Shown: one piece after another, positions 4,330-5,782 of the stretch
Layout: every line of letters begins with the position of its first letter
How positions within the stretch are numbered: the stretch's first letter is position 1
Assembly: GCA_900557165.1 (NCBI GenBank)
Contig: USRS01000105.1
Location: 1-5,782, forward strand
Direction of reading: 5' to 3'
Origin: an uncultured Clostridium sp.
GTDB lineage: Bacteria > Bacillota > Clostridia > Peptostreptococcales > Peptostreptococcaceae
Length of the DNA: 5,782 nt
The notes under the pieces: generated by a model
Told to the model about the DNA's origin: nothing
Databases searched by the model: none
Seen by the model: only the letters and a program-made list of their open reading frames with translations
Translations under genes and position numbers: made by a program

Positions 4330-5136
4330 TTATTTAATTCCATTGCTATTAGTTTTTTGTAATGTATTTTTAGTTCCTATATCAGAACCAACAAATCTTC
4401 TTGCTTCTCCATTTTTTACAGCTTTTAAAACAGCCTGACGAATTGCATAACTAACTTGAGATGAATTTCCTGAATAAGATCTACTTCCAATAGTTCTACC
4501 TAAAGCATTATTAAACAAATCCATTTGATTCTCAAGAGCATCATTAGGATTATCTTTTTCATGTGCATCTGCAAATTGTTTTGCGTAAGATACTCCACAA
4601 TCATGTGCATTATATGCATTCCAAAGAGTATGTCTAAATGCATCTGCATTATCATTATGATATTCATGAGTATTTTTCCAGTGTTGAGATGTCATTGTAA
4701 TCGCAGCTTGAGCATTGGATAAAACTAAAACACCCTTTGCAGGATTAGAATTAAATACCTTTTTTTCATTAGTACCTAATCTAGATGAAACTATTGGTAA
4801 CGCATTCGCATAATCATATGCATACATTGATATATTATCTAAAGCTACTAAACTTTCATCATAATTTTGAATTATTAAATTTTTAAAATAATTATTAATT
4901 TCTTCATCAGTTAAATTTGGATTTTCCTCCATATAAGTTTTCAAATTCTCAACTAAAACAGGTAATTGAATAGAGCTTATCATAGATGCATAATCTATTT
5001 CCTCTATATTAGTTTCAACACTACTATTCAAATTTATTAAAATATTATCTTCAGTAACACTGGCATTAGCCACTGTTGCTATCATTGTAGATATTAATGC
5101 AGTTGCCAAAATTGTAGATATCAATGTTTTTTTCAT
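4330..5136 (-). CDS. secreted DUF6973-like protein
   Basis: The 268-residue protein begins with a clear Sec signal peptide: MKKTLIS, a hydrophobic core, and a cleavage site after ANA, about residue 25. An acidic helical region (about 40-130) contains NPNLTDEEINNYF. The C-terminal domain carries closely spaced motifs: NDNADAFRHTLWNAYNA (161-177), FADAHEKDNP (188-197) and ENQMDLFNNALGRTIG (202-217). Together they resemble the DUF6973 domain of secreted Gram-positive proteins, typically DAFRHAxWN, AHE and MDLxNN. The conserved His169, His192, Glu193, Asp206 and Asn residues look like a metal or catalytic site, but no reaction is established for the family to my knowledge. There is no LPXTG or C-terminal membrane anchor, so the product should be released. 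The ATG follows AAGGGGG by 7 bases. It is transcribed divergently from the membrane protein at 5260 from shared promoter DNA. A secreted effector or enzyme is likely; a bacteriocin role is speculation. Confidence 0.65.
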   Translation of the reverse strand: MKKTLISTILATALISTMIATVANASVTEDNILINLNSSVETNIEEIDYASMISSIQLPVLVENLKTYMEENPNLTDEEINNYFKNLIIQNYDESLVALDNISMYAYDYANALPIVSSRLGTNEKKVFNSNPAKGVLVLSNAQAAITMTSQHWKNTHEYHNDNADAFRHTLWNAYNAHDCGVSYAKQFADAHEKDNPNDALENQMDLFNNALGRTIGSRSYSGNSSQVSYAIRQAVLKAVKNGEARRFVGSDIGTKNTLQKTNSNGIK

Positions 5137-5168
5137 AAATAATCCCCCTTATTAAATACGTAATAAAT

Positions 5169-5210
5169 TTGATATTTTTACAAAAATATTGTATCATATA
5201 TTTGTAAAAA
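5169..5210. promoter_or_regulatory. overlapping divergent promoters within a 36-bp dyad
   Basis: TTTTTACAAA (5175-5184) and its exact complement TTTGTAAAAA (5201-5210) form outer arms. ATAT pairs again inside after one mismatch, so the dyad spans 36 bp with a 6-base centre. On the plus strand TTGATA (5169-5174), 17 bases and TATCAT (5192-5197) form a good promoter for the gene at 5260. On the minus strand an extended -10, TGATACAAT (5188-5196), faces the gene starting at 5136. The two -10 elements overlap inside the dyad, so one bound protein could control both genes. Confidence 0.5.
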
Positions 5211-5259
5211 CTTAAATAAAAATGTTAAATTTATGTATAAAAGGAGTAATATTGTTAAA

Positions 5260-5688
5260 TTGAATAAAAAAACTATTTGTCTTATAATTACCTTATTATC
5301 TATAACCTTAATAGCCTCTATTGTTTTTACAAATAAAAACAATTCAAACAAAAATCTAGATATACCTAACTTACAAATTAAAAGTAATTCTGAAATGATA
5401 AATAGTTGTATTTCTAGTTATAATTACAACGGAAAAACAAAATATTTAACAAAATACAAGACTAGAAATTATTCATTGACAGTAACACCGTCAAGTGAAA
5501 TAAATTTAGAATTTAGTGAAATTCCCCATGAATATTCAATTCAACAAATTAATAATAATAATTCTATAGATATTAATAACTATTCTTTCAAATCACCAGA
5601 AATAAAAGGATCATATACATATAGTGTTTCTGCCAGATGGTATGATACTGGAGATATAGTATATAAATTTACAATTAACGTTGAATAA
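5260..5688 (+). CDS. small membrane-anchored surface protein, unknown function
   Basis: From the TTG at 5260 the product is 142 residues. It has a short basic start (MNKK), one hydrophobic helix TICLIITLLSITLIASIVF, then a polar Asn/Ser-rich extracellular part of about 115 residues. No cysteine sits at a lipobox, so the helix is probably an uncleaved anchor. The C-terminal half has alternating strands (YSLTVTPSSEINLEFSEIP; GSYTYSVSARWYDTGDIVYK) suggesting a small beta sandwich. I do not recognise the family. The start is uncertain: an ATG at 5233 gives 151 residues but has no ribosome binding site before it, while AAAAGGAG (5239-5246) lies inside that longer frame, 13 bases before the TTG. 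It is the only plus-strand gene, divergent from the secreted DUF6973-like protein, and followed by a strong terminator. It could be an immunity or accessory partner, which is inference. Confidence 0.6.
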   Translation: MNKKTICLIITLLSITLIASIVFTNKNNSNKNLDIPNLQIKSNSEMINSCISSYNYNGKTKYLTKYKTRNYSLTVTPSSEINLEFSEIPHEYSIQQINNNNSIDINNYSFKSPEIKGSYTYSVSARWYDTGDIVYKFTINVE

Positions 5689-5728
5689 TAAACTTTTCTT
5701 AAACTTTATAAACAAGCTATTTAAACGA

Positions 5729-5764
5729 AAAAACTGCGCAGAATTATTTTTCTACGCAGTTTTT
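5729..5764 (+). terminator. strong, probably bidirectional terminator
   Basis: AAAAACTGCG pairs perfectly with CGCAGTTTTT, and the stem continues with AGA/TCT after one mismatch, around an 8-base T-rich loop. TTTTTCTTATTTTCTT follows on the plus strand. The A-tract on the other side would give a T run on the minus strand too. It ends the gene at 5260-5688 and, if the molecule is circular, would also stop minus-strand reading from the mobC side. Confidence 0.85.
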
Positions 5765-5782
5765 CTTATTTTCTTAAATTTA

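Noticed and set aside
4525..4722. Open plus-strand frame opposite the conserved DUF6973-like domain
   Set aside because: The minus-strand frame encodes conserved motifs and a signal peptide. The plus frame is a Cys/Ile-rich shadow.
1..5782. CRISPR array, insertion sequence or tRNA/rRNA genes
   Set aside because: No regularly spaced repeats, transposase frames with terminal inverted repeats, or tRNA/rRNA signatures were seen on either strand.

Overview
The window is strongly AT-rich and its genes carry strong AGGAGG-type ribosome binding sites, A/T-ending codons and short sigma-A-like promoters. This fits a low-GC Firmicute, most likely a Clostridium-type host. The gene set (primase-like Rep, mobilisation genes, small cargo genes) is that of a small mobilisable plasmid. 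Nothing in the sequence shows whether the 5782 bases are a complete circle. The species call is inference.

Layout, left to right. Positions 1-2055 hold a ribbon-helix-helix MobC-like relaxosome protein (108-392, minus), a 304-base intergenic region rich in repeats and dyads (393-696; candidate oriT/control region), and an archaeo-eukaryotic-primase-type replication protein (697-2055, minus) with its own promoter and terminator. A perfect 24-bp direct repeat lies on both sides of rep (583-606 and 2171-2194). Positions 2211-3571 hold the remains of the mob operon: a DUF5839-like gene broken by a frameshift (2292-2554), the C-terminal part of a relaxase that has lost its N-terminal catalytic Tyr region (2597-3571), and an intact mobB-like gene nested in another frame of it (2620-3138). 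Near 3560-3600 the relaxase is joined to unrelated sequence. That sequence carries a hidden 48-codon gene (3609-3755) and a coiled-coil/helix-turn-helix DNA-binding protein (3818-4132), preceded by a perfect 30-bp palindrome.

Positions 4245-5782 form a cargo module. A secreted DUF6973-like protein (4330-5136, minus) and a small membrane-anchored surface protein (5260-5688, plus) are divergently transcribed from overlapping promoters inside a 36-bp dyad, and the module has terminators at both ends. An effector/immunity-type pair is possible but unproven.

A strand-biased word, GAGC on the minus strand, occurs 43 times between 60 and 3970 and never after that (hand count). It marks the left two-thirds as compositionally distinct from the cargo module.
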